Shown here piece by piece: positions 14,468 through 25,511 of a DNA stretch of 64,000 nt. The position numbers and the translations under genes were made by a program. This stretch comes from Hyaloscypha bicolor E. Lineage: Eukaryota; Ascomycota; Leotiomycetes; Helotiales; Hyaloscyphaceae. The first letter of the stretch is position 1, and every line of letters begins with the position of its first letter. Below the pieces are notes generated by a model. It was not told the origin of the DNA. It made no database searches and saw only the letters and a program-made list of their open reading frames with translations. The stretch lies in NCBI RefSeq assembly GCF_002865645.1, contig NW_020194594.1, positions 868,001-932,000 on the forward strand, read 5' to 3'.

Positions 14468-14569
14468 AAAATCTCAGATTTGCGTATTGGTGCGCTTTGC
14501 GTATTAGTGGCCCTCACCTAGTAAGTGTCACTAAGCGAGACTAGGTGGGAAGCGCCGAACGATTAGGGA
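14468..14569 (-). repeat. Right terminal inverted repeat
   Basis: Reverse complement of 13256-13357 with five transition differences. It has the same internal hairpin except for one transition. Confidence 0.9.
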
Positions 14570-15023
14570 GTGAAGGCGGTACTCTGGCTTCCATCCCCAT
14601 GTCCAAAACGAGCACACGTGTGGAGTGGGAGACGATCAAATAGGCATCTGCTGTGGATAAGGGCAATTGCCATGCCAATCAAATGGGTAAACACTTCTGT
14701 TCAGCAGCTTCACTGTGTTGAAAAGATTTATCTTCTATTATATTATGCCGCTATTCAAAACAGGAACAACATCAATTCAAAAACACGTTCTCGCAGTATT
14801 GCCCGCCCTGAATTTGGCTAGGGTTGGGTTCTTTGTCGGGAAAGTCTTGCCCGTTAGTGGGAAGTCTCCGCGTTATCGGGGCCCGTTTTCGACACCGGCA
14901 ATAGTGGGGTGAATGGCACGGGCAGATGAATTCAGAGTCGAATATCCATATCCAACCTTTCTCGAATTGTGACAGGTCTCTCGTTTGTCAATTATCATTT
15001 ATGTTGATTTTTGCACAACAGCG
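14570..15023. other. Intergenic, upstream of carboxylesterase
   Basis: No gene recognised; short frames here lack motifs. An in-frame Met at 14985 precedes the chosen esterase start by 13 codons. Confidence 0.45.
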
Positions 15024-17000
15024 ATGCTTTCGCTTCGCCAACAGGCCGTACTGATAGCCTTTCCAGTCCTGCTAATCGCAATTTTCTGGTCTTCATTGTT
15101 TCAGGATTCTACTCTTCGGTCGCATATATCTTCACTGGACATTTTATCATTTTCTAGTCCACGAGTGTCTATCCGGCAGGGCCATGTCATTGGAACACTC
15201 CTTACGAAGAACTTTCCTCAGCCGGTAGAGGCATTTATGGGATTGCCATATTGTCAGCCACCAACAGGGGACGGGAGGTTTCGAGCTGCAGCACCATTAC
15301 CTGCTTCAAATAAGACATTCAAAGCTTTAAATTATGGTCCAATGTAGGTGTGCAATTGGTGCTTGGGAATAGTGCTAAAAATTCTAGATGTCCTGGAAAA
15401 CAGTTGCTTGCTGGGAAGACCTACCCTAGCAGTGAGGGCTGCATGACGGTGAATATCTTCCGTCAGAAACCAAAAGATGTGGAAAGGGTGCCTGTGGCTG
15501 TGTACATCCATGGCGGTGCGTTCAATCGCGGTAGCTGTAAGTTTTCGGGTTTCTTTACTTCCCAACCGATAGCACGTGAGGTCCTGGAAGTGTTTCTGAC
15601 TGATCGTTGCTTGTTTTAGCAAGGATGCATAATACTGCATCAATGGTGGCATTCTCAGAGAGTCCGTTTATTGGCGTGAGCTTCAATTATAGGTATGCTA
15701 CGGATCTCAATCTTTCTGGTCGTAACTAATTTTTTGGGTAGAATTGGAGCTCTTGGCTTCCTCCCTTCAAAACTCACTTTTGAAGAAGGCATCGTAAACC
15801 TGGGTCTCCATGACCAAGTGTTCCTGCTTCAATGGGTGCAGGATAACATCGAAGAATTTGGTGGCGACAAGAAAGGTGTGACCATTTTCGGCCTCTCAGC
15901 TGGCGCCCATTCGGTCAGTGTCCCTCTCACGTTCAGATTTGGAATCGCACTCATAACGTTAGATTGGCCACCATATCATGAACTACAAGGAAGGAATGAC
16001 GCCGTTCTTCCATAAGGCTATTCTGGAGTCCGGGTCTGCTACGTCCCGTGCCCAGCATCCCTACAATGCGCCTGTTCACGAGGAGCAATTTGCGCTCTTT
16101 ATTGAGAAGGCAGGATGTGCTTCTGTGCCCCGCGATAGCATAGTTTCTTGCCTTCGCTCCCAGCCGGAGGCAATCATCAATGAAGCATCAACTCACGTGT
16201 TCGACAAATACAACCCCAGCCTGCGATGGGCCTTCCAACCAGTAATTGACCACGACCTGATCCAGCGCAGACCTATTGATTCATGGGCGACTAAGAAGTG
16301 GCACAGAGTTCCAATTATGACTGGCCACACAACGAATGAAGGTACATATTATGTTCCCAGTGCACTTGCAACGCCAGAGGAGTTCACCGGTTTCTGGCAC
16401 GTCCTCTTGCCGCACTATTCAGAAGAAGACTTGGCGGCGATAAATTCTTTATATCCCGACCCATCGTCTGTTGAAGATAGCAAGTACAAGGAGACACGTG
16501 ATATGGAGAGTATCGGCGTTGGTCCACAGTACAAGCGCGTCGAAGCAGCGTACGCGCACTACGCATACACTTGCCCTGTACGACAAACAGCAGACCTCGT
16601 ATCGATCGGCCAACAACAGCCTGTCTTTGTCTACCATTGGGCTGTGAACAAGACGGTCAAGGGTGGCGCGAATCATGGGGACAATATGTACTACGAGTCA
16701 TATCCCGAGGATGTGACGAGCATCAGTGAAACAACACAGGAGATTAGTGGTGTCTACCACGCGTATGTTACGAGTTTTATCACGAGTGGCAATCCGAACA
16801 CGATTCAGGGGAGATATAAGTACCGGCCAAAATGGGAGAATTATGTCAGAGGAAGCGAGAAGGTTATGATTTTGGGGAACGGAAATGATGAGAGGGCTGG
16901 GGGGACGAGCTTGGGTACCCCGGCAGAAATGGTGGATAGCAGCTGGATCAAAAAGGAATGTGATTTTTGGTGGAAGAAGAGCCATGAAACGGAAGAATGA
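15024..17000 (+). CDS. Type-B carboxylesterase/lipase (alpha/beta hydrolase)
   Basis: Exons 15024-15343, 15388-15536, 15620-15692, 15742-15913 and 15963-17000 give 583 residues, a usual length for the family. Introns are 44, 83, 49 and 49 bp. It hydrolyses carboxylic esters; the substrate is unknown. Residues 6-25 form a hydrophobic signal peptide or membrane anchor. Family blocks are in order: GLPYCQPPTGDGRF, VYIHGGAF (oxyanion hole), SFNYRIGALGF, then the nucleophile elbow. The triad is S233, E364 (TTNEGTYY) and H476 (ANHGDNMYY). The elbow reads GLSAG instead of the commoner GESAG, which still fits GxSxG. The second Met (15024) was chosen because the hydrophobic segment follows it directly. 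Intron 1 is only 44 bp, so that junction is the least certain. Confidence 0.88.
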
Positions 17001-17373
17001 ATTACGCAGCCTACGAGGCAATGATAACTCCCTACCGACTGATCAGGACAGAAGATAAACCCGAAAATGCATCCAGGTTCATATGGCAACATACCCAGCA
17101 GCCTCGGCCGTGAAGTGAAATATTAGGAATCGAGTTCCGGGGGGGTGGCGGGCAGACGGGCAGACGAGCTGTATCTGGAATGAGTCGTCCGTGATCATCA
17201 CAGACACCGCGACTTCGGATTTTGACGGAGAACGTAAGGTTACAATATTAGCGGGCCGGCCTTGCCAAGATCCCAAACGGTTTTGGGTTAAAACTAGTCG
17301 ATCTTACCTCACAGGCGATAGGCGATAGTTGCCAAGATGTTTCCCGCGGAAAACTACTTTATCTGCTGACCGC
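17001..17373. other. Intergenic between carboxylesterase and Zn2Cys6 gene
   Basis: Promoter region of the regulator gene; no clear TATA or other motif. An upstream in-frame TTG at 17329 is not a usable start in a fungus. Confidence 0.4.
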
Positions 17374-20017
17374 ATGTTTCCATCGCCTCCATTGTTCGCT
17401 CAGCCCTTTCGAAGCGACACTCAGCGCCATGGCGATTCTCCCAGCAATTCGCCAATAGAAAGCTACGCTATGTCCGAGGGGCCAATTGACCTACTTCCAG
17501 GGAGCCTATCCCCTCACAAATCCCGCCCTTATCGTTCCCACCGGTTCCCTGCCTGTGACTTTTGCCGGCGTCGGAAAAGTCGCTGCACACGAGATGTCGA
17601 CAATCGCCCCTGTCTGCTATGTCGCGTGAATGGAGTTGAGTGTACTCGGAACGGCGCAGGGTCTACAGCAACAAACGAATCTGTGCCTGCCGTCCATCGC
17701 AGAAAGCGCCCCCGTGAGTCTCGGCCGGAGCTTCCGCTGGAGGACTCGCATTCTCATTCGGCAGCACGAGTTAAAGATGCCTCGTTGATGAATATTCATT
17801 TCTCCAATGCGCAATCGCAATCACTGCTGGAGGGACACAGTCCTGAAGAGATAATCCGCCCTCGAATGAAAACTCCTACCCCGAGATCTGTTCCGACCCC
17901 GCAACAAGCTCAAAATCAAAATCAAACAGGACATATTGTTGGTCCGGCGGTTGCAAGAGATGTCCAGGTACTAGAGCAGTTTATGTCGCCAACATACGGC
18001 GGTCTAGCTGTGTCTTATGCACGGCCGAATCCATACAGCGTTTATTCAGATGATCCGAAGCATCCAATTGTTTACTTAAAAGTTCCGCGGCAGCGCGTGG
18101 CTTCTTCTTTGGGGAATGGCTCAGCTGGCTTCAAGCAGTATGAAACAATTGAAAAGATATTAGAGCCTCTAGGAAATGATTTGTTTAGTTTGTAGGTGTC
18201 CTTTGCGGTTTCGGACCAAATTTTGCTTTGTTTTGGCAAATACTGAGAAGTCGACAGATATTTTGACATCTTCCACCCTTCATTTCCCATCTTAGATGAA
18301 GGGACAGTGGTCGAGGCGTATCGGCACGGTAGCCTTCCTCATTCTCTTGTTTGTGAAATATACGCCTGCTCACTCATTTCTTGGAATACTTCTACGAAAA
18401 TCTCATTGACGAGTCGACCCCGACCAGATATACGCTACATCTGGGAACAAACAGTTAGCGCTTTGAATGATGAATTTACAGCCCCTGGGTTTTCGACTGT
18501 ACTAGCATGTATTTTGGACCTTTCCGGGCGGCCAACAACTTCAATGACATATAACGCGGTAAACATCGGCAGAGTTGTGGCATTATCGAAGAGTCTTGGT
18601 CTCAACCAAGACCCCCGAAAATGGAGTCTTGACCAGCGTCAGAAGGACCTTCGCGTCAGAGCATGGTGGGGTGTTCTAATCCACGATTGGTGGTACGTTC
18701 TCACAGATCTTCGGATATTCTAAGCTTGTAAAGCACGCAGCTGATGCATGACAGGGCAAGTCTGTCGCACGGCACTTCTCCAAACATACACCCTACACAA
18801 TTTGATGTTGAGATACCCGGACTTGATTCAATTGTCACGGGTGCGGGGAAGGCCACTTCAAGACAGCAAGCGTCTGATGCTGGAACTGCGGGTGCTCTTT
18901 GCTTTATCGCTTTATGCCAATTGACAGAGATCTTAGGCGATATCCTACCTCTCATCTACAATACCAAGCGTGGAAAGCACCACGATCCTCGAAAATCACT
19001 CCTACGTAGTGAGGCTTCACTGGAGGAATGGGAAGAAAATTTACCAAACTGGCTGGACCCCAAGAGCCTGGATTTTCAGCGCGAACTTCCTGGTGTCCTA
19101 AGTCTACAGCTTTCGGCTTTGGCAGTTAAAATATGTATTTGTAGGGTGTCACTGTTGGTATGTTATGTGCAAAAGCAATTCATAACTTCTGTCTCTCTAA
19201 CAAGGGACAGGAGGCGTCCAAGTCTGACGAACGCGACGATACAGAAATGCGCCAATTCTATCAATCTAGATGTCGAAGGGCAGCCAGAGCTGTTGTTGAA
19301 TTTGTCACATCGCTTCAGCAACGTGACCTAGACGCGTTCTGGTTACCTTGTAAGTTAATGAGGCTGATTTCATTCCCAAAATAGCCCTGGTCCATCTTTA
19401 TTCAGGCTAGGAAGCCTCACTACACAACTCCCATTATTTGCCGACTTGACTAAAAATGCATAGATACCGCATACCATTTTGCATCAGCAGCCACATTGAT
19501 ACTTCGATGCGCCCTAGAAGCGGCGAATGACGACATAGCTCGGGAGTGTGTAGCAAGTGCGCAATTGCTGATCAGCCATCTGCGTAAATTTAAAGACGAG
19601 TCCAATTGGGACTTATCCGGTGTCTGTCTCTCCCAATGCGATGAAGTAGTGCGACGAATGAGCGAAGGAACGGTTTTGGATTTTCGGCGTGGGCATGCAC
19701 ACAGTTCAGGCTCAGCCTCCGCTCCCAGTGGTGCCGCATTCGGCTCAAATAACGAGGATTCTGCTTACTTGTCAGGTCCAAATAGATTTCAAAATTTGGA
19801 ATCGTATTCAAGGCCGCGGGTTGAGTTTCCTCGAGATATTTCACGGGATGTGGCTGCTGCTGAATGTCCGGCTGGATTTGCGGGGCAAGGCAATGCGGCA
19901 CTACTAGGGGGCAATGATATGGGAATGGAGAGTCAAGAGCCAGGGAATGACTTTTTGCTAGTGCCGGACTTGTGGCAGATGGATGGCTTTGACGAATATA
20001 ATCACTTTGTATTGTGA
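17374..20017 (+). CDS. Zn(II)2Cys6 transcription factor with fungal-specific TF domain
   Basis: Exons 17374-18191, 18258-18692, 18755-19157, 19211-19349 and 19464-20017 give 782 residues. The DNA-binding cluster is C61-x2-C64-x6-C71-x8-C80-x2-C83-x6-C90, with the basic stretch RRRKSR. The middle homology region starts with YFDIFHPSFPILDE across the first splice junction and goes on through HDWWASLSHG and WLDPKS. This organisation is standard for nuclear pathway-specific activators. For intron 3, the acceptor CAG at 19208-19210 was preferred to AAG six bases earlier because CTAAC then lies at a usable distance. The gene is convergent with the Dal5-type transporter (75 bp between stops) and lies in the ACC deaminase neighbourhood, so it may regulate those genes; that is inference. 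Confidence 0.92.
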
Positions 20018-20092
20018 TATATATTTAACACAGAGCAATAACACTAAACAATATGTGGGAAATAACTTAGAAACAAAAATTTCCCACGCCTT

Positions 20093-21780
20093 TTAATAGA
20101 TGTATCTGAAATGAGGATTCTGTTCCGAACTTAGCTTGTGTTTCGAACAATATCCAGAAGAAAAGCTTACCTCGAAATCTGTCAAATCGCCGCCAACCTC
20201 CTCGATTGCATGCTCCTCCGTCTCAGTAATACCCCTCGCAGCAGCAGTTGCATCTCGGCTCTTGTTGCGTCTCACCAACAAGAACCTCAGAGTGATCGAG
20301 ATAACAACCTGCGTTGCTGAGCATGAAAGAATAACAATACAACCCGTAGGGTACGTTGGGGATTCGCTCGACAAGAAGGCATGCGGTCCGATGATGTTGC
20401 CGGCACAGTACGCCATGAATACAACAGCCACACCCGTGACCCTCTTGGTGTAGCCACCCAGGTTCGTGGAGGGCATCTGCAGAGCGAGAACCAAGGAAGT
20501 GACGTACGAGCCAACAATATAGTAGCCAAAGAGCACACCGACAAGATGCTTCGCGCGGTTCAGCTTCCAAATGAGGCAGATGCCTAGCACAGTCGGGAGG
20601 AGATAGATCACCATAACGGCAGTGCGGAAGTTCCGGATACGCGAAGCAAGCCAGGTCCCGGAAAGGATCCAAAAGACCTGGAATGCGCCTTGTGGTATGC
20701 CAAGAACAGTTGTAAGCAGCGGATCCTTGACAAGGCCCTTAATGATGAGTTTCCCGAAAGATGCGATGCCCCCATTGATGACTTCGTTGAGCAGCATAAA
20801 GAGGGTGAGGAGCCAGACCTGCGGGTCTAAGAGTGCTTCTTTAATCTGGTACCATTTGATCTTGCGGTTGAGGATCCCAGTGCGACCGAGCTTGCCGCGA
20901 CCGACCAGTACAGCTTTATCTTGGAGGCTGAAGCGTTTGGCGGAGAGGATGTCATCAGGAAGGATGTAAAGCATGAGGAAACCCCAAGCAACGGTGACGC
21001 CACCGCAGATGAGGAAAATGGCCCTCCAGACGGGGAAGGAGTGCATTTGGCCGATGGCATAGGTGACAAGCCCACCAATCATAGACCCAACTCCGTTACA
21101 GGAGTAGAAAACCCCCGCCCTGAAGGGTTGTTCTTGGCGGGTGTACCTATGCGTGTGATCTCAACGTTAGGCTTGGTGCTATATATTCACTTTGGGGATG
21201 AGCGGAAACTGAAAATGGGCATTACGTACCACATGCTGACAATCATCATAAAACAAGGAGTGATAGGAGCTTCAAAGACACCCAACAAAAAGCGGCAGAT
21301 TGACAAACCAGCAAAGTTTTGGCAAGCTGCCGTGATCATGAGGATAGCTCCCCAAGAGATGACACAGCCAGACACAACTTTAGCCATTCTCGTCCTCTGC
21401 GCCAAGTACGACCAAGGGTACTCTGCAGCCAGGTAAGCAAAGTAAAAGATACTTGCCAGCCAGCTGTATTGGTCATTGCTGATGCCTGTGTCGGTAAACA
21501 GGTCGAAGACCGCCGAGTAGGCGAGGGCTGATTTGTCAACATATTGCAACACGTAGGTGCCAGCAAGCATTGGCAGTAAGATCAAGTCGATCTTGCGGAC
21601 GAGTTTCTTGTTTAACTCTTTGTCGACAAGTAGCTCTTGGATGTACTCATGAGTGAAGTTATGCTCGCGCAGAAAGATATCTGCCTCGTCCAAGCTAGAG
21701 ATTTCGCCAACTCCAAAATCATCGACCTTGCTATTTGGCGTGGTTTGCATCACGTCGCTCTTTTCGGCCTTGTCGTCCAT
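20093..21780 (-). CDS. MFS anion:cation symporter, allantoate permease (Dal5) type
   Basis: Exons 21230-21780, 20171-21146 and 20093-20119 give 517 residues. Introns are 83 bp (gtacgt...tag) and 51 bp (gtaagc...cag). The last exon codes for only eight residues and completes the family C-terminus DLTDFENPHFRYIY; reading through the intron would give a longer, unlike tail. The family blocks RFLLGVFEAPITPCF, MWYTRQEQPFRAG and a TM segment after KIDLILLPMLAGTYV place it in the anion:cation symporter family (Dal5, Tna1, pantothenate and biotin carriers), plasma membrane. Twelve TM segments are expected. The substrate is not determined; divergence from ACC deaminase suggests a small carboxylate or amino compound, which is inference. 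Confidence 0.93.
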
Positions 21781-23580
21781 TTTGGATAGCCGATGTTAAG
21801 ACTGAAGTGGGGAAATGGGGCCAATGATGAGAATATTGAGACTCGGGTTGTCTCAGTCATGAGAGGGCCATTTGTCTAGTGGCCATGGAGTGTTGTCGCA
21901 CATATATAGACATACAGTTTAAGCTAATCGCGGATTCGCGCGGCCACTCGCACTAAACATCCCCTGCAGTTTTAAGCAGGGACGTAGGAGCTTTAGTGCA
22001 AGCCCTGACGCACGATTAGACCGACAGCTGGAAAGATAAAGTATCATCTCGCTCTCAGATAACGACGGAGTGGTTGTGGAGATGGAGACCCCAGGCATTC
22101 GATATGCACAGGGCAAAGAAGGTTACATTAGATACGAGCTGGCTGATGTCGGAAAACTCCCATCCAGCGCTGTGTCGGCTCATTAGCCTCGCACCCGGCA
22201 AAACGTCGGCTGATGCACGGACTTTATTCCCCTCATCAACCGATCCCCCTCTCGAGACATACGCACCACCACTACCACCATTACCATGCTGAAGCTATAT
22301 CATCTAACTTCACCCAAGTTCACTTTACCTTCAATAACATATTCTTAATGCATTGCCAATCCTCAAATCGGTTATCATTGAGGAAGTGCGGCAAGAAAAG
22401 TGTTGTGCAGTTTGGAGGGGAAAACATGCAGAACGTGATATAGAAAAACCAAGGAGAAGCAACGTGCCAATGTAAAGAGGAGCGCATCCAACCTAACTTA
22501 TGGATTTGAACCAAATAATATCGTGGGGGTCTCTTCGAAAATGTTTGCACGCTTCAAATGGAATAAATTTAAGTTCATATCAAAGGGCATGCGTTCTCCG
22601 CCGGCGGGTAAAGGCATTCTTGATCTACTGTGATCTTCCTAAAATACGTGTACTTTATCCAGAAGCATTGGAAATAACAGTGTCTGAAATAGTAATAATA
22701 ATAGTCGTTACTAGACTCGGCCTTAATATTCGAGGTATTAATACGGAATAATACTAGAATGAATGAATTAACCTTAAGTGAGCCTTAGACCAAGTACCTA
22801 CTATAGTTAACTTATATATAAGGTACTTCTTCTATTTACCTCGCTCTCTCTTTATAAAATGCCAAAAATTGAGATTTTTAAAATTACTTGATTTTTTTTT
22901 AAACCCCCGTCTCTAGAATTAATACATTAATACCTTTAATTACTAATTTTGCCTTCCCTTTTTTAAGTAGAGATAGTTATTGTAATAAAATTATAGCTTT
23001 AATAGCCAAGGGGATAGTCGCTTTATCGCTTAGGATAAATATTGATCTATTCTAATCCTTGGAGTAATCCGGAGCAATCCGCGACCCGCGGAATTTAGCC
23101 GAGCTCGGCTGTCTCGCATTTCGTCGGGAAACTGTTTTCCGCTGGGAGTAGTTGCGGGAACGACGTTACGACGGGCAATGTCGCCCGTTGTAAAAGTGAC
23201 AAGCAGCACCCGAGTGACACTCTTTGATTTGTTGATCTCTGCATCTTGGTCACGTCATTTGTTCTCCACGGAAAGGATCGTCTGCACCTTTTCCTGCCAC
23301 CATGAGAGCAAGACGGCCAAACTTAAGTAACTAAGTTTTAGAATGGGGGGGCCAAGACTCCATGGGGGACACTAAGATGACTACCCGCATCCCCTAACCA
23401 CAAAAGGAGGACTTTGGATTCGTTCGGTATTATTCAGGCCTGCTTCAATGTCGAAAACGCGATGGATCGCGAAGTTACCTATAAAACCCACGATTTCTGT
23501 TTCTGCATTACCCCTCCATCCTCCATACGACTACAAAACAGTCTCCTTATTTCCATCCCGTTCATAACCAAAACAGAAAT
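21781..23580. promoter_or_regulatory. Divergent region between Dal5-type transporter and ACC deaminase
   Basis: 1.8 kb without a convincing gene. It includes an AT-rich patch at about 22690-23040. Two perfect GC-rich palindromes stand out: CCGCCGGCGG (22598-22607) and AGCCGAGCTCGGCT (23097-23110). Both contain CGG/CCG half-sites of the kind Zn2Cys6 proteins bind. Confidence 0.4.
23480..23486 (+). promoter_or_regulatory. TATA element of the ACC deaminase gene
   Basis: TATAAAA, 101 bp upstream of the ATG at 23581. Confidence 0.5.
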
Positions 23581-24695
23581 ATGGGTTCAATCGCTCTCGG
23601 AGCGAAAATGCTAAAACTTCCGGAACCTTTTGCCAGCATCCCAAAGGAAACCTTCCTTTTCGGGCCCTCGCCAATCCAATACCTGCCACGAATCACAGAA
23701 GCACTTGGTGGAAAAGTTGGTGTTTACGCAAAACGCGAGGACTGTAATTCCGGCCTGGCCTTCGGTGGAAACAAGGTTCGCAAATTAGAGTGTGCAACTT
23801 CAGCCCCACAGCTACACGAATACTCTAACATTCTCCAAACAGGTATTTTGGCCCTGCGGCGGTGGAAGCAGGCGCCGATACACTGGTCAGCATTGGAGGC
23901 GTTCAATCTAACCACACCCGTGCTGTTGCGGCTGTTGCAGTCAAACTCGGGCTGAAGTCAGCGCTGGTACAAGAGAAATGGGTGGATTGGGAGGACCCTC
24001 TATACGCCAAAGCTGGAAATATCCAACTATCACGCCTAATGGGTGCAGATTCACGTCTTGACCCCTCGCCATTTGGAATCGAGCACAAAGATACTTTAAA
24101 GAACTTGACGCAAGAAGTCCTTGATAAGGGGGGCAAGCCATATTATATCCCAGCTGGTGCTTCAGATCATCCATTAGGTGGACTTGGTTTCGCCAGGTGG
24201 GCCTTTGAGGTTGAGGAGCAGGAGAAGGAACAAGGCATCTTCTTTGACACCATCATCGTCTGTGCGGTTACGGGTTCCACTATGGCGGGCATGGTGGCTG
24301 GCTTCAAGCTCGCCGCGAAGAACGGCTCGCGGCCGCGAAAAGTCATCGGTATTGACGCATCGGCCAAAGTACAGCAGACATTTGATCAGATTCTGCGCAT
24401 CGCCAAGGCAACTGGAGTGAAGATTGGACTGAAGGAGGAAGATATTACAGAGAACGACATCATCTTGGATGGCAGGTATCATGCCGGATGCTATGGTATT
24501 CCTGACAAGCAAACTATCGATGCAATTAAGTTTGGTGCTTCAACCGAAGCATTCATTACGGATCCTGTCTATGAAGGAAAGAGCTTGGCTGGAATGATGG
24601 ATATAATTCGAAAGGGAGAGCTACCTCCTGGTAGCAATGTATTGTACGCACATCTCGGGGGGCAACTTGCTCTCAATGCATATACTTCCATGTAG
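23581..24695 (+). CDS. 1-aminocyclopropane-1-carboxylate (ACC) deaminase
   Basis: Exons 23581-23789 and 23843-24695 give 353 residues; the intron is 53 bp with donor gtgtgc and branch CTAAC. This PLP enzyme opens the ring of ACC, the ethylene precursor, to 2-oxobutyrate and ammonia. K65 in [10 protein letters not shown] is the Schiff-base lysine, and [11 protein letters not shown] holds the conserved Ser (S92). Y313-E314 in TDPVYEGKS and L341 in YAHLGG correspond to Pseudomonas Y294-E295 and L322, the positions known to separate true ACC deaminases from D-cysteine desulfhydrases. Both have the deaminase residue. N- and C-terminal lengths fit the family. The gene is divergent from a Dal5-type transporter. 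Confidence 0.93.
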
Positions 24696-25019
24696 TTTCT
24701 TGCTATGTTACAAACAAATAAATAGAAATTTGATTAGTACGGTTGTATTCACCTGGAAAACTCCTATTTTGAGGTTTACTCTACTTCCTATATTGGCACT
24801 ATTGTACACAGGCGCCTCCATCGACAGGAATATCGGCTGTAATAAAGCTTAGTTAAGGTTAAAAGAAGGAGTTGAGTGCATGAAATAAAGAAATCAATAC
24901 CTCCAGTCAAAAATACCTGCACTGATTGTTTCCACCCCTCTCGAGTTTCCTCAGGCCAGTCCAGCGGGATATGGAAAGAGCAAATCAGTAGCTGGAAGGG
25001 TCCTTGAGCGAGGGCCAAG

Positions 25020-25511
25020 ATGATGCTGATTGGGCAGATTATTCCAAGCTGAAAGGATAGAGCAAATAATTGTGGAATGTTGATGGGATGACTCCGTTGC
25101 TGATCAGGAGTGCGCTGGTTCCTCGACCTTGCCTGATAGGTTGGGTGGTGGATATTCTTGTGACCGAGTTGAGGTGGATGTCGCTTCAAGACTTATTTCT
25201 GAAGTTGATGGGTTGTCCAAAGAAGGAGGAATGAAGAACAAGAACGCAGGTTCCTGTACAATGTTATGCATCCGAGACAATATTCTTGGAGGGCCAAATT
25301 CTTACCAATGCTGACGCAGTCGGGGTTAGTGTTTGAAATGGTTGGATACAGAGAGTGGTTGAAAATGATCGGCAAAAGTGAGTACAATATTGTGAAGAAC
25401 CCCAGCCGGAAGTCGCCGGAGCTCTGGGAGTCACAGGCGTGGGATCATGGCGAGATCAGATCTGATACAGATGCTGGTGGCGAAACGAGTCTGATGTCGA
25501 AGACCGCGTAA
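25020..25511 (+). pseudogene. Remnant of the C-terminus of an adenylate-forming (NRPS-like) reductase
   Basis: The + strand reads FLYNVMHPRQYSWRAKFLPM, then LTQSGLVFEMVGYREWLKMI and NPSRKSPELWES, at 25251-25460. This resembles the C-terminal end of thioester-reductase (NAD_binding_4) domains, which carry VxNPRxxxWxxLLPxL...EWLxxLRxS...NPxxKLLxFwE. Upstream, in another frame, VEVDVASRLISEV (about 25160-25200) resembles the WIPVDxxAxxIxEL block, and MMLIGQI at 25020-25040 the VLRVGQI block. The frame changes near 25205-25250 and stops interrupt the upstream part; the A and T domains are absent. The region is a truncated, frameshifted relic, not a working gene. Family assignment rests on short motifs. 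Confidence 0.5.

Larger units (their letters stand above)
13256..14569. mobile_element. Non-coding element with 102-bp terminal inverted repeats (DNA-transposon/MITE-like)
   Basis: A 1314-bp element bounded by TCCCTAATCG...CGATTAGGGA. The termini (13256-13357 and 14468-14569) are inverted repeats of 102 bp with five differences, all transitions. The interior is about as AT-rich as the RIP-degraded blocks, has a long (TA)n run near 13768-13793, and keeps no readable transposase. The ends have normal GC. No clear target-site duplication is visible in the flanks (GGATGGAA on the left, GTGAAGGC on the right), so the superfamily cannot be assigned. It may be a RIP-degraded full element or a non-autonomous derivative. 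Confidence 0.8.

Noticed and set aside
14570..14912. Overlapping short frames next to the inverted-repeat element
   Set aside because: They start inside or at the edge of the repeat, lack motifs, and two overlap in different frames.
23581..24695. D-cysteine desulfhydrase as an alternative to ACC deaminase
   Set aside because: The two discriminating positions (E314, L341) carry the ACC deaminase residues.
24788..25189. 133-residue frame on the minus strand after ACC deaminase
   Set aside because: No family motif; it is antisense to the reductase relic.
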